This document shows positions 33,275 through 42,753 of a stretch of DNA of 64,000 nucleotides, piece after piece. The stretch lies in NCBI RefSeq assembly GCF_050122995.1, contig NZ_JBNLIA010000008.1, positions 1 through 64,000 of the forward strand. The letters run 5' to 3'. Both the position numbers and the translations under genes were made by a program. Positions within the stretch are counted from its first letter, which is position 1, and every line of letters starts with the position of its first letter. The stretch is from Haloparvum alkalitolerans. Lineage in GTDB: Archaea; Halobacteriota; Halobacteria; Halobacteriales; Haloferacaceae. The notes beneath the pieces are model-generated. The model saw only the letters and a list, made by a program, of their open reading frames with translations, was not told the origin of the DNA and did not search any database.

Positions 33275-34111
33275 TCAGCGCCGGCCGAGCAGCGCCGCGG
33301 CCAGCAGCGCGAGGAGCGCGACGACCGGCCCGAACCCTGGCACCGAAACGCCGCTCTCCGACCCGGACTCCGCGGCGCCGGTCGAGTCGCCATCACCGGT
33401 CTCCGCGGGCGCCGACGTCGTCTTCGCTTCCTCCCCCCCGCCGCCGAACGACTCGAACGCCGGCTCCTCGACGTACGCCGGGTCCGCGTCGGGGCCGCCG
33501 CCGGAGACGTTCACGTCCGCGTAGGCGTCCGCGACCGGCTGCGGGTACTGACTCGTCAGCAGGACCTCGCTCCGCGAGGCGTCGATCCGCGCCGTCGCCG
33601 GGTCGGCCTCATCCCGGACGCGGAAGGTAACCGTCGCGAAGTGGGCGACGCCGGTCGTGGCCTGCTCGCGTGGGTTCCGGAGCGACTGGTCGACGCTCAC
33701 GACCCCGGACTCCGCGTTTCGGACGCTCTCGGCGTAGTCGGGCGAGTCGGCCGCGTCCGCGGACGCCTCGGCGAACCAGTCCCCGGGCTCGACGCGCTCG
33801 ACCGCGAGGTGGCTCGTCGGGTAGTCGAGCCACAGGTCCACCGCCGCCACCTCGGCGTCGCCGTAGGCGCCGTGGCTCTCCAGTCCCACCCTGACGGAGA
33901 CCGTGTCGCCCGGCTCCGCGGTCGTCGTCTCCGGCTCCACGGAGAACACGGCGACGTTGTCGCCCGCCGCGGCCGGGCCGACCGCCGCGCCGAGGCCGAC
34001 GCCCGCGAACAGCAGACACGCGAGTGTGGCGGCCGCGAGCGGGCGAACGCTCGGGCGGCGGACCTCGGGACCGCCCGCCCCGTCGTCCCCGCCAGCGCCG
34101 GCGCGGGTCAC
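33275..34111 (-). CDS. Secreted cohesin-like protein with PGF-CTERM anchor
   Basis: 278 residues. A hydrophobic signal sequence (about 25-50) is followed by a beta-sandwich domain of cohesin type (VFSVEPETTTAEPGDTVSVRVGL...VAAVDLWLDYPTSHLAVERVEPGDWF), a Gly/Asp/Ser linker and a C-terminal PGF-CTERM signal (SVPGFGPVVALLALLAAALLGRR region), processed by archaeosortase A and lipid-anchored. Its ATG overlaps the stop of the P19-like gene (ATGA), so it belongs to the iron cluster. Confidence 0.85.
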   Translation of the reverse strand: MTRAGAGGDDGAGGPEVRRPSVRPLAAATLACLLFAGVGLGAAVGPAAAGDNVAVFSVEPETTTAEPGDTVSVRVGLESHGAYGDAEVAAVDLWLDYPTSHLAVERVEPGDWFAEASADAADSPDYAESVRNAESGVVSVDQSLRNPREQATTGVAHFATVTFRVRDEADPATARIDASRSEVLLTSQYPQPVADAYADVNVSGGGPDADPAYVEEPAFESFGGGGEEAKTTSAPAETGDGDSTGAAESGSESGVSVPGFGPVVALLALLAAALLGRR

Positions 34112-35442
34112 TCCGGTACCTCCAACTCGACCTCGACCGGCGGCATCTCGCGAAACGCGGTCTGGTAGCCGGCGTGTCTGGCCGCCTGCGGCGGCGTGTC
34201 GACCGTCAGCGTCACCGCGTCTCCCGTCCGGGCGTCCGACAGCGCGGCGCCGTAGTGGTACCCGAGTTCGTGGTCCAGCGTCGCGGTGAGGGAGCCGGAC
34301 GAGACCGCCTCGCCCGCCCGGCGCTGCTCGTACGAGAGCGCCGTCATCGGGAGCGAACTCCGGTTGTAGGGCGTGCGCGGCGAGACGGCGAGGTACCGCT
34401 CGTCGCCGTCGACGAACCGGGATCCCGCCGCGACCAGGGTCGTCGCCAGCACCGCGTCGCCCGTCACGGGACGGCCCTGCAGGGTTCCGGGCAGGGCGTC
34501 CGCGGGCGGGAGCTCCCCGGCGTCCGGGGCGCGCTCGTAGGTGCCGTATCTGTGCCCCGCCTCGCCTCCCGCCCAGCGCTCGACGCCGTTGGGGTGCGGC
34601 TCCTCCGCCGTGTCGGAGTTCTCCTCGGTCCCCTGCGACCCCATCAGGGCCATCGCGTTCGCCAGCGCGCCGCGGCGGCCGCGGTCGTCCTCCGCGACGT
34701 AGACGATGCCCTCGACCACCTCGCTCCGGAACTCGTCGTCAAAGGTGAACGTGAACGTCCCCGTGCCGCTCTCGTCGAAGCGGCCGGCGTAGTCGCCGGT
34801 GAGGCGTGCGTCGACCGCTCCGACCCGGACCGCGACCTCGTAGGTGCCGTCCTCCCCGAGCGGCACGTTGTCGCCGGCGTGCAGGCCCATCTCCTGTGAG
34901 ACCATCGGCCACGGAACGTGCGTCGACCCGGACTCGCCCTCGCGACCGACCGTCAGTTCGAGGCCGGTCTCGGCGGGGATCACCGCGCCCGTCTCGGGGT
35001 CGCGGACGGTCACCATCAGGTGGACGTCCTCGGCGCCCGAGGGCTCGGTCCGTTCGACGGTCTCGCCCGTCACGGTCCAGAAGGCGTGCGGATACGTCAC
35101 CATCGGCACCACCTCGTAGGGGCCGGCCCGGATCGGGTCGAGGTGTCGCATCGCCTCGAAGTGGGTCGGAACGTACACCGCGGCCGGCGGGTCCTCGACG
35201 CGCGCGAGCGTCGGGCCGCCCCCGGCGCCCGTCCCGGTGTCCTCCGTCGCCGTTTCGGCCGGGCTCGAGACGCCCGGGTCCGCTTCCGACCCGTCGCCCG
35301 CACACCCCGCGAGCGCGCCGGCGAGGCCGGCCGCGCCCGCGGAGAGCGCGCAGCGGCGGGTGAGCCGGGTGGCGATCCCCGTCTGTCGGTCAGGCGACTG
35401 CGCGTCGTCGGTCGGTTCGTGCGGAATGTCATCGTCGGTCAT
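34108..35442 (-). CDS. P19/Tp34-like iron-transport lipoprotein (DUF7350-type)
   Basis: 444 residues. The N-terminus has a Tat-like signal (LTRRCALSAGAAGLAG) ending in a lipobox (LAGC), so it should be anchored outside the cell. The following domain (VYVPTHFEAMRH...VVPMVTYPHAFW...VHLMVTVRDP...MGLHAGDNVPL) resembles the P19/Tp34 periplasmic iron- or copper-binding family. A C-terminal half of a second beta-rich domain follows. It lies between the DyP-like and the PGF-CTERM genes. Confidence 0.8.
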   Translation of the reverse strand: MTDDDIPHEPTDDAQSPDRQTGIATRLTRRCALSAGAAGLAGALAGCAGDGSEADPGVSSPAETATEDTGTGAGGGPTLARVEDPPAAVYVPTHFEAMRHLDPIRAGPYEVVPMVTYPHAFWTVTGETVERTEPSGAEDVHLMVTVRDPETGAVIPAETGLELTVGREGESGSTHVPWPMVSQEMGLHAGDNVPLGEDGTYEVAVRVGAVDARLTGDYAGRFDESGTGTFTFTFDDEFRSEVVEGIVYVAEDDRGRRGALANAMALMGSQGTEENSDTAEEPHPNGVERWAGGEAGHRYGTYERAPDAGELPPADALPGTLQGRPVTGDAVLATTLVAAGSRFVDGDERYLAVSPRTPYNRSSLPMTALSYEQRRAGEAVSSGSLTATLDHELGYHYGAALSDARTGDAVTLTVDTPPQAARHAGYQTAFREMPPVEVELEVPE

Positions 35443-35506
35443 GTGGTCGTGTGGGGCGGGGATTCGTGAGGGTCGAGGCAGGCGGCGTTCGTGAGAGTCG
35501 CGTTCG

Positions 35507-36880
35507 TCACTCCGGGGTCGGCGTCGGCAGGGCGCGGTGGCGCCGCGGCGGGAGCAGGTAGTTCCCGCGCCGGCGCACGAAGACGTACTGCAGGATGCCG
35601 TTGTTCACGCGGCTCCCGACCGCGGTCTCGTCGGCGATGTCCGCGCCGGTCATCGCCGCCCGCACGCGGACGAACTCCTCGATCCGGCGCTGGTTCGTCA
35701 GGAAGTGGACGCCCGCGTGGTCGCCGTCGGTTGTGTCGAAGTCGCGGCGCAACAGGAGCGGCGCGCCGTCCTCGCGGGCGCGGGCGGCCTTCTGCGCGTG
35801 GCCGACGACGCCCGACTCGCGGGCGTACGCCACCGCATCCTCCGGCAGGTCAGCGACCGCGGGGTCCGCGCCGAGCTTCTCGCCCCAGTCGCCGACGCGC
35901 TCCTCCGCGGCGTGGACCGGGCTGAACAGCTTCGCGACGCGCTGGGCGTGGCTCTCCTGTCGCCACCACGCGTTGAGCTGGAGTCGGAGCGCGGCGACGT
36001 GCTGGGTGGTCGCGCCCGAGAACGGGCCCTCGGCGATCGTCACGCGGTCCTCCGTCGCCTGCGACGCGCGGAAGCCGTTCCGGAACCCCATCATCAGCGG
36101 CGCGCCCTCCGGGATCGGCGCGTCCTCGGGGAGCCCCGAGACCCCGCGGTGCTCCCGCGGGAGGCCGGCTCCGACGAACCCGGTTCGGCGGTCGACGGGG
36201 TCGAGCACGCCGGAGAGGTCCGGAACCGACTCCGCGCGCTCGCCCGACCGCACGGTCGTCGCCTCCCCGAACAGCGCCTCGTCCGCGGACAGAAGCGCCG
36301 CGGGCGCGTCGCTGGCGAGGTGGGCCAGGAGTGGCGCCTCGTCGAACGCCGGGTCCTCCATGTCGGTCAGGGCCGTCGGCGCGGGCAGGTCGACGGACGC
36401 GGGGAGCGACGCGTCGAACCGGTCGAAGTACGCCGACGCGTAGCCGACCGTGAACAGGAGCCCCTCGTTCGACCACGCGAACGCGCGTTCGAGCGCCGAG
36501 AGCGCTTCTCGAAGCGTTTCGCGGGCCGCTTCGCGCTCCTTGTCGTCCGTCGGGTCGACCGCGAGGCCGGCGTACCGGAGGACGTGGTGTCGCGGCGGGC
36601 GAACGTTCCCGTCCTCGTCGGTCGGGAGCGCGTCGTTCCACGCGTGCTGCCGGTCGGGCAACGCCGCGGGGTCGCCGGTCGGTACGTCCGCGAGGTCGCT
36701 CGCGCCCCCGTCGGTCCCGTCCGCCTCGGCGCCGCCGTCCGCACCGGAACCGGCCCGCGGCGCCTCCAGACACGCCGACAGCCCGGCCGCGCCGCCGAGC
36801 GCGACGGCCGCCTTCAGGAACTCGCGGCGCGGCGTCTCCGAGGGGTCGGGGAGGCCGTCTGTCGGGTCCGGGAGGGTCAT
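35507..36880 (-). CDS. DyP/EfeB-like Tat lipoprotein (DUF7405-type)
   Basis: 457 residues. The twin-arginine signal TPRREFLKAAVALGG ends in a lipobox (LSAC). The body resembles dye-decolourising peroxidases such as EfeB: LLRRDFDTTDGDHAGVHFL is the DyP Arg/His heme region, and QRRIEEFVRVRAAM and the C-terminal YLLPP match. The family motif GxxDG, whose Asp is catalytic, reads GFRNG here (near residue 265). It heads the unit with the P19-like and PGF-CTERM proteins; start ATG 36880. Confidence 0.78.
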   Translation of the reverse strand: MTLPDPTDGLPDPSETPRREFLKAAVALGGAAGLSACLEAPRAGSGADGGAEADGTDGGASDLADVPTGDPAALPDRQHAWNDALPTDEDGNVRPPRHHVLRYAGLAVDPTDDKEREAARETLREALSALERAFAWSNEGLLFTVGYASAYFDRFDASLPASVDLPAPTALTDMEDPAFDEAPLLAHLASDAPAALLSADEALFGEATTVRSGERAESVPDLSGVLDPVDRRTGFVGAGLPREHRGVSGLPEDAPIPEGAPLMMGFRNGFRASQATEDRVTIAEGPFSGATTQHVAALRLQLNAWWRQESHAQRVAKLFSPVHAAEERVGDWGEKLGADPAVADLPEDAVAYARESGVVGHAQKAARAREDGAPLLLRRDFDTTDGDHAGVHFLTNQRRIEEFVRVRAAMTGADIADETAVGSRVNNGILQYVFVRRRGNYLLPPRRHRALPTPTPE

Positions 36881-37004
36881 TCGCGTGTGGGGTGTGGGGT
36901 CGCGGATAAATGAGAGCGTCGGGCGTTCCCGCCCGCACGAAGGACGGTCGCCGAGACAGGGCCGACGCGCCGTTCCGCCGACTCGGGGCGGTCGGCGTGC
37001 GCCG

Positions 37005-39191
37005 TTACTCCGACTCGTCGGCCGCGTCGTCGTCCGCGAGCCGGTCGTAGAGGTACGCGCCGCCGGCGACGCCGGCCGCGCCCGCACCGACGCCGAAGCC
37101 GGGCGCGGAGTCGCCCGTCTCGCCGCCGGCGTCCGTCTCCTGATCGCTACCGCCGTCCGCCGTGTCGGCCTCGGTGGCCGGCTCGTCGGTGGTTCCCTCC
37201 GTCGCCTCGTCGCCGGTCTGTGCCGCCGCGTCGGCGTCGATCCGGCCCTTCAGCTTGAACGCGTCGTAGCCCGAGGAGTTCGGCAGGTCGACCGTCTCGC
37301 CGTCGGACTCGTAGCCGTAGTGCTCGTCGTTCGGCTCGAACTCGCCGAAGACGCGGACGACCGGCTCCTCGGCCGAGGTGGCCAGGTCCGCGAGCGCGTC
37401 CGCCGCGAAGGTCACCTCGACGGCGTCGTCGGTCTCCGAGACGCCCTCGGCCTGCACGACCGCCCCGGTGCGCGAGACCGCGCGGTAGGTGTCCTCGACG
37501 ACGCCCTCGGAGGCCTCGGGGTTGGGCAGCGTGACCGTCGTCGTGTCGCCGTCGACGGAGACCTCCGCGTCGCCCAGGTCCTCGTCGACGCGGATCATGC
37601 GGTGCTCGCGCTCGGGCGCGACCGTGTCGCGCTCCTCCAGCTTGTCGATGGTGTACGGGCCCTGGAACTGCCCGGACTGGAGGACGAGCTCCCCGTCGCC
37701 GATGACGGAGTTGCCCGCGACGTAGTCGTTGGTCGCGACGAGGTACGTCTCGTCCTCGTCGTAGGGCTCGCCGCCGACGAACAGGTTGTCGATCTCCCCC
37801 TCGTCGTCGTGGCCGGTCCACTCGTAGGAGACGCCCGACACCTGGATGGCGGGCTGGGCGCCGTACTGGCTCGGGAGCGGGCGCACTTCTCCCTCGAGGT
37901 ACTCGTACAGCTGTGCGCCCGAGAGCTCGTACACCTCGATCTCGTTGGGGAACGGGAGGATGTCCATCACGTCGAGGCCGGTGATGGGGCCGGGGCCGTA
38001 CGTGCTCCCCGACCGGATCCCGCCGCCGTTCTGGGTCGCCACGTCGATCTCGCGGTCGAGGTCGCCGACCTCGCGCGCGAGGTCGGTCATCAGGTTCCCC
38101 CAGCCGGTCTCGATGGCGTAGTTGTCGAAGGTGGCGTTCAGCTCCACCTCGGACTCGACGATCGGCTCGCCGAGCCGGTCCTCTAGCTGACCGAGGTATT
38201 CCTCGGAGAGCGAGGCGAGCTCCTGGTCCGGCTCGACCGACTGCACGTCGACCGGCGTGTAGTTCTCTGTCTCCTCCGGGGGGCTCTCGTCGTCGCCCAG
38301 CGCCTCGGAGTTGTAGAAGTCGAGGCGCTCCCAGTCGGACAGGTCCCCGGACTCCATGTCGAACGTGAGCCGGCCGAGGTGGTCGAACTCGTCGCCGAAC
38401 TCGGCGATGACCGTATCGTTGACCACCTTCGGCCCCGCGAACGTGATCCCGGAGTGGGAGCCCACGATGGCGTCGAGTCCGTCGACCGCCTCCGCGACGC
38501 GCTCCTGCTGGCCGCTGGAGATGTGCGCCGCACAGACGACGAAGTCCGCGCCCATGTTCTCCTTGAGCGCGGTCGTCGCCTCCTGGGCCGCCTCCACGTT
38601 GTCGATGACCTCGTACTCCTCCGGGTAGTCGGTGATCGAGTAGAAACCGTTGACGACGAGTCCGAAGACGCCCAGCGTGACGGAGCCGGGGTTGATCGTC
38701 AGCCAGCGGTCGGTGCCGGGGATGGCGTCGCCGTCCGGCGTCCGGAGGTTCGCGACCGTCCACGGGAACTCGCTGTCCGAGAACCGCTGCTCGGCCACGT
38801 CGATGCCGAAGTCGAACTCGTGGTTGCCCGCGCCGACCGCGTCCGGTTCCATGTAGTTGAGCGCCTCGATCATGTGTGCGCCCTCGTACTCCAGTCCCAG
38901 CAGCGACGGCGCGAGGTCGTCGCCGTTCCCGATGAAGGCGCTGTTGCCGTACTCCTCGCGGAGCCGAGCCGCCTCGACGTAGTAGCGCGCGAGGGTCTTC
39001 TCGGCGTCCGAGGCGTCCTCGAACCGACCGTGGAAGTGCGTGTCGTGAACGATGGTCAGCGTGTCGCCGTCCTGTGCGGCCGCGGCGCCCGGTGCCCCGC
39101 CGAGCGCCCCGACCGACAGACCACCCGCGGCCGCCGCGAGCAGGGTCCGTCGGCGCGTCTCGATACGGTCGTCCGCGGGTGTCTCACCCAT
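37005..39191 (-). CDS. Secreted 5'-nucleotidase / UshA-like metallophosphatase
   Basis: 728 residues. A Tat signal (ETRRRTLLAAAAGG) precedes a calcineurin-like metallophosphatase domain (GNGDDLAPS, GAGNHEFDFG, AHISSGQQ, GSHSGI) and a C-terminal 5'-nucleotidase domain (NGGGIRSG, PFPNEIEVYELSG). A Ser/Thr/Glu-rich linker leads to a PGF-CTERM-like end (APGFGVGAGAAG). It probably recovers phosphate and nucleosides from external nucleotides. The first metal-binding motif reads HDTHFHG, with His where Asp is usual. Confidence 0.9.
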   Translation of the reverse strand: MGETPADDRIETRRRTLLAAAAGGLSVGALGGAPGAAAAQDGDTLTIVHDTHFHGRFEDASDAEKTLARYYVEAARLREEYGNSAFIGNGDDLAPSLLGLEYEGAHMIEALNYMEPDAVGAGNHEFDFGIDVAEQRFSDSEFPWTVANLRTPDGDAIPGTDRWLTINPGSVTLGVFGLVVNGFYSITDYPEEYEVIDNVEAAQEATTALKENMGADFVVCAAHISSGQQERVAEAVDGLDAIVGSHSGITFAGPKVVNDTVIAEFGDEFDHLGRLTFDMESGDLSDWERLDFYNSEALGDDESPPEETENYTPVDVQSVEPDQELASLSEEYLGQLEDRLGEPIVESEVELNATFDNYAIETGWGNLMTDLAREVGDLDREIDVATQNGGGIRSGSTYGPGPITGLDVMDILPFPNEIEVYELSGAQLYEYLEGEVRPLPSQYGAQPAIQVSGVSYEWTGHDDEGEIDNLFVGGEPYDEDETYLVATNDYVAGNSVIGDGELVLQSGQFQGPYTIDKLEERDTVAPEREHRMIRVDEDLGDAEVSVDGDTTTVTLPNPEASEGVVEDTYRAVSRTGAVVQAEGVSETDDAVEVTFAADALADLATSAEEPVVRVFGEFEPNDEHYGYESDGETVDLPNSSGYDAFKLKGRIDADAAAQTGDEATEGTTDEPATEADTADGGSDQETDAGGETGDSAPGFGVGAGAAGVAGGAYLYDRLADDDAADESE

Positions 39192-39398
39192 GGCAATTCG
39201 TGTTCAAGGCTCTTTCTTGTATCTTTCCCTCGACGAATCGATGACATTTATCCACATATGGAGGATCGTGGACCCGAACGGAACCACGGGGAGTCGGGGG
39301 CGAGAGACACCCGTCGCTCGGCAGTTCGTGCAGAGTTTTTGCGAGGGAAGAACGCCCCGAGAGCGCCCTTCCGCATCACGGGGGGTGGACCCCGGCGA

Positions 39399-39482
39399 TG
39401 CGAGGGATGCGATTTGAACGCATGGACCTCTACAGGAGCGGATCTTGAGTCCGCCGCCGTTTCCAGACTTGGCTACCCTCGC
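39399..39482 (-). tRNA. tRNA-Leu (anticodon CAA)
   Basis: On the minus strand: acceptor GCGAGGG/CCCTCGC with discriminator A, anticodon stem GCGGA/TCCGC with loop CTCAAGA giving CAA, a long variable arm (class II tRNA), and T-arm TGCGT-TCAAAT-CGCA. There is no intron. Confidence 0.95.
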
Positions 39483-39638
39483 ACGCGAGTTCCGGTACAG
39501 GAGCGTGCGTGTTTAACTCGTCGGTTCGTGGCCGCTCCGTCTCCGAGTCGGACGGTCCGCGGCCGGGGTGACGGGGCGCGGCCGAGTCGCCAACCGACCA
39601 GGGGCAACCGTTAGGCGCCCGCGGACCAAACACGGCCC

Positions 39639-40130
39639 ATGGACGACCACACCCGTGATCCGGGCGTCGCCCCGCCGCTCGGCGACCCCTCCGGGTGGCG
39701 CGCGGACGACCGCGTCTGGGAGCACGCGACCCTCCGGCGCGCGACCGAGCACGGCGTCCGCCTGTTCAACGCCGGCGAGTACCACGCCGCCCACGACTGC
39801 TTCGAGGACGAGTGGTACAACTACGGGGCCGGGCGCGTCGAGTCCGCCTACCTCCACGGGATGGTGCAGGTCGCCGCGGGCGCGTACAAGCGCGCGGACT
39901 TCGCGGACGACGACGGCATGCGGAGCCTCTTTACGACCGCGCTGGAGTACCTCCGGGGCGTCCCGGCGGACTTCTACGGCGTCGACGTGGGAGACGTCCG
40001 CGCGACCCTGGACGCCGCGCTCGCGGACCCGGCGGCGATCGACGGGTGGCGCATCGAACTCGACGGCGCGCGCCCGGACGCGTACCCGGCCGACCGCGAG
40101 TACGCGGAGCGACTCGAACACGGACCGTGA
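39639..40130 (+). CDS. DUF309 family protein
   Basis: 163 residues. The defining motif G-x-x-LFNAGEYHAAHDCFEDEW with following YLHGMVQVAAGAYKRA is clear. DUF309 proteins form a small helical bundle; the conserved His/Glu pair suggests a metal or substrate site, but no activity is established. A CGTTAGG box lies 27 nt before the ATG. It is followed by an aspartoacylase-like gene that has its own promoter. Confidence 0.88.
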   Translation: MDDHTRDPGVAPPLGDPSGWRADDRVWEHATLRRATEHGVRLFNAGEYHAAHDCFEDEWYNYGAGRVESAYLHGMVQVAAGAYKRADFADDDGMRSLFTTALEYLRGVPADFYGVDVGDVRATLDAALADPAAIDGWRIELDGARPDAYPADREYAERLEHGP

Positions 40131-40213
40131 GGCGTCCCCCGGCGCCGGCGGAGGCGCCCGCGGGAGCCGCCGGATCCGAACCCCACTTATCCGCCGGGGT
40201 GTTGGGATCCACC

Positions 40214-41017
40214 ATGGAAGTGTTCGAGGTGGGGGAGGGCACCCCGGAGATCGCGGTCGTGGGCGGGATCCACGGCGACGAGCCCTGCGGCGTCCGAGCT
40301 GTCGAGCGACTGCTGGCCGACGACGAGGACGTCGAGCGGCCGGTGAAACTGATCATCGCTAACGAGGAGGCGCTGGCGACGGGCGAGCGGTACGTCGACA
40401 CGGACCTCAACCGCGCGTTTCCCGGGGACCCGGACGGGAACGCCCACGAGGAGCGGCTGGCTCACCGCCTGCAACAGGAGCTGACCGGCTGTACGACGCT
40501 GGCGATCCACTCCACGCAGTCGTACGCGGAGCCGTTCGCCGTGATCGACTCGATGGACGAGGTGACCCGCGGCGTCTGTCCCCACCTGCCGGTCGACATC
40601 GTCATCCAGACCGACCGGTTCACCGAGGGGCGCCTCATCGAGCACCCGCACACCATCGAGGTGGAGGCGGGCGAGCAGGGGACCGACTCGGCCGCGGACA
40701 ACGCCTACTGGCTCGCGCGGGCGTTCCTCGCGGCGACGGGCGCGCTCCCGGCGCCGGCCACCGATAGCGTCGTCGACGCCGGCGGCCGGGACGAGATCGA
40801 CGTCTATCGGCTGTTGGAGCGGATCCCGAAGCCCCCGGCGGCGGACTACGAGGTGTTCGCGCGCAACTTCGAGCGCGTGCGGGCAGGCGAGGCGTTCGCC
40901 GCCGCGGACGGCGAGCGGCTCGTCGCCGACGAGGACTTCTACCCGGTGCTGCTGTCGGCGCACGGCTACGAGAACCAGTTCGGCTACGTCGCGGACTACG
41001 CCGGGTCGTTCGCCTGA
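40214..41017 (+). CDS. Succinylglutamate desuccinylase/aspartoacylase-family enzyme
   Basis: 267 residues of the zinc deacylase family. Zinc ligands H20 and E23 in GGIHGDEPCG and His 98 in LAIHSTQS are visible, as is DTDLNRAFPGDPDG. Family members hydrolyse N-acyl amino acids. The substrate is unknown; no arginine-catabolism genes are nearby. A TATA-like ACTTAT box at 40185-40190 lies 26 nt before ATG 40214. A second, more divergent member is at 57302. Confidence 0.85.
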   Translation: MEVFEVGEGTPEIAVVGGIHGDEPCGVRAVERLLADDEDVERPVKLIIANEEALATGERYVDTDLNRAFPGDPDGNAHEERLAHRLQQELTGCTTLAIHSTQSYAEPFAVIDSMDEVTRGVCPHLPVDIVIQTDRFTEGRLIEHPHTIEVEAGEQGTDSAADNAYWLARAFLAATGALPAPATDSVVDAGGRDEIDVYRLLERIPKPPAADYEVFARNFERVRAGEAFAAADGERLVADEDFYPVLLSAHGYENQFGYVADYAGSFA

Positions 41018-41062
41018 CGCGGTCGTCCCGAGCCCCTCAGCGGCACGCGGCGCGTTCTTCCG

Positions 41063-41635
41063 CTACTCCCGCGTCAGCTCCAGCACCGTGAGCGTCTCGA
41101 ACGGGAACGACTCCTCGACGGCTTTCTCGTGTTCGAACCCCGCCGCCTCCGCGAGCGCCAGCACCTCCTCGTACCCGGTCAGCGAGCTCACGAGCAGCAG
41201 GACGCGTCCGTCCGGCCGGAGGACGCGCCCCACGTCCGCGAGGAACGGCTCGATCAGCTCACGGCCGGTCTCACCGCCCGACAGCGCCGCCTCCATCCAG
41301 TCGGACCACTCGTTGTCGGGCTCGGTCGGCAGGTACGGCGGGTTGAACAGGACCGTCTCGAAGCTGCCGTCGGCGAACGGCGAGAGCAGGTCCGCGCGGA
41401 CGACCGACAGCCCGCGGTCGCGCGCCTCGCGGCAGGCGTGCGGGTTGAGGTCGCTGGCGACCACCTCGCAGTCGGTCCCCGTCGCGACGCGCTCCGCGAC
41501 CCACCCCGAGCCGGTCCCGACCTCCAGGGTTCGGCCCGCGGCGCGCTCCAGCGCCGCCTCCGCGAGCAGGCCCGAGTCCTCGGCGGGCTGGTAGACCGCC
41601 GTCTCGGCACCGCGGCGCTCGGCGAGGTCGGTCAT
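41063..41635 (-). CDS. HemK2/Mtq2-like release-factor glutamine methyltransferase
   Basis: 190 residues, SAM-dependent methyltransferase. The SAM loop EVGTGSGWVAE is near residue 38 and the N-P-P-Y signature near residue 98 marks amide-N methyltransferases. Archaeal members resemble eukaryotic Mtq2, which methylates the GGQ glutamine of the release factor, so aRF1 is the likely target. The ATG overlaps the stop of the upstream mscS gene (ATGA). It is last in a translation operon. Confidence 0.88.
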   Translation of the reverse strand: MTDLAERRGAETAVYQPAEDSGLLAEAALERAAGRTLEVGTGSGWVAERVATGTDCEVVASDLNPHACREARDRGLSVVRADLLSPFADGSFETVLFNPPYLPTEPDNEWSDWMEAALSGGETGRELIEPFLADVGRVLRPDGRVLLLVSSLTGYEEVLALAEAAGFEHEKAVEESFPFETLTVLELTRE

Positions 41636-42753
41636 CGGTCGCCGCCCCCGTCCGAGGCCTCTTCACCCCGACCCCGGTCGTCGGCGTCGTCGAGGCGGAC
41701 CCCGACGCCGCCCTCGCGGGCGGAGTGCGTGCGCTGCGGGAACGGGATGGTGATCCCCTCCTCGGCGAACGCCTCGTGGACCGCGGCGATGACGCCCGTG
41801 CGCGTGCGCCACCGCTTCCGGGAACTGGGGTTGTCGATCCAGTAGCGCACGCCGAGCACGACCGCCGAGTCGGCGAACCGCTTGCCGACCACCTGCGGCG
41901 ACGGCATCTGCAGGACGTTGTCGACGCCCTCGACCGCCTCGACGGCGACCTCTGCGGCGCGCTCCGGGTCGTCCTCGTAGTCGACGCCGACTTCGACCTC
42001 GATGCGGAGCCGGTCCTCCTTCGTGCGGTCGAGCACCGGGTTTCCGCCGATCACGTCGTTGGGGATGGTGACGTGCTCCCCGTCGAACGTCCGGATCCGC
42101 GTGTTGACGATGGTGATGTCGGTGACGACGCCCTCGTACTCGCCGACCTCGACCCAGTCGCCGATCTCGAACGGCCGCGAGAACATCAGGACGATGCCGG
42201 CAAGCACCGCGCCGAGCGTCTGGCGGGCGGCCATCCCGACCACGATGCCGAGGAAGCCGGCCCCCACGAGGAGGCTGCCGAGGTTCTCGGTGAACAGTCC
42301 GACCACCACGAGGAACGCGACCGCGTAGATCGTCAGCTGCGTGAGCCGGTAGATCACCTCCTGCTGATGGTCCGAGACCGAGTCGCCCGCGCTCACGATC
42401 TCGCGGATCACCTGGCCGACGAAGTCCGTCAGCGCGTAGGCGCCGCCGAGGATGACGATCGCGAGGACGATCTCCGGGACCTGGCCCGCCAGGTCGAGGT
42501 TGCCGTACGCGTCGTAGAGGGCGCCGCTCAGCTCCCAGACGCCGAGCATCCCGAGGACGCCCAGCGCGGTGGTCCCCGCAATGGCCGTCGACAACACCAG
42601 CCGCTGGACCGCCCCGAGGTCGCCGCCACGGCGCTCGCGGTATCGCCGGACGATGAACCGCACGGCGAGGATCGAGATCACGATGGCGACGGTGACGGCG
42701 AGACGCGTCGTCGTGTTCAGCGACAGTTGCGCGAGGTCCGTCACGGTGATCAC
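41632..42753 (-). CDS. mscS: MscS-family mechanosensitive channel
   Basis: 373 residues. Three to four hydrophobic helices are followed by the pore helix (LLVGAGFLGIVVGMAARQTLGAVLAGI) and the MscS beta domain (FEIGDWVEVGEYEGVVTDITIVNTRIRTFDGEHVTIPN). The C-terminal alpha/beta domain ends in a charged tail. It should release solutes on hypo-osmotic shock. GTG 42753 overlaps the ksgA stop, and its own stop overlaps hemK, so three genes are coupled. Confidence 0.92.
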   Translation of the reverse strand: MITVTDLAQLSLNTTTRLAVTVAIVISILAVRFIVRRYRERRGGDLGAVQRLVLSTAIAGTTALGVLGMLGVWELSGALYDAYGNLDLAGQVPEIVLAIVILGGAYALTDFVGQVIREIVSAGDSVSDHQQEVIYRLTQLTIYAVAFLVVVGLFTENLGSLLVGAGFLGIVVGMAARQTLGAVLAGIVLMFSRPFEIGDWVEVGEYEGVVTDITIVNTRIRTFDGEHVTIPNDVIGGNPVLDRTKEDRLRIEVEVGVDYEDDPERAAEVAVEAVEGVDNVLQMPSPQVVGKRFADSAVVLGVRYWIDNPSSRKRWRTRTGVIAAVHEAFAEEGITIPFPQRTHSAREGGVGVRLDDADDRGRGEEASDGGGDR

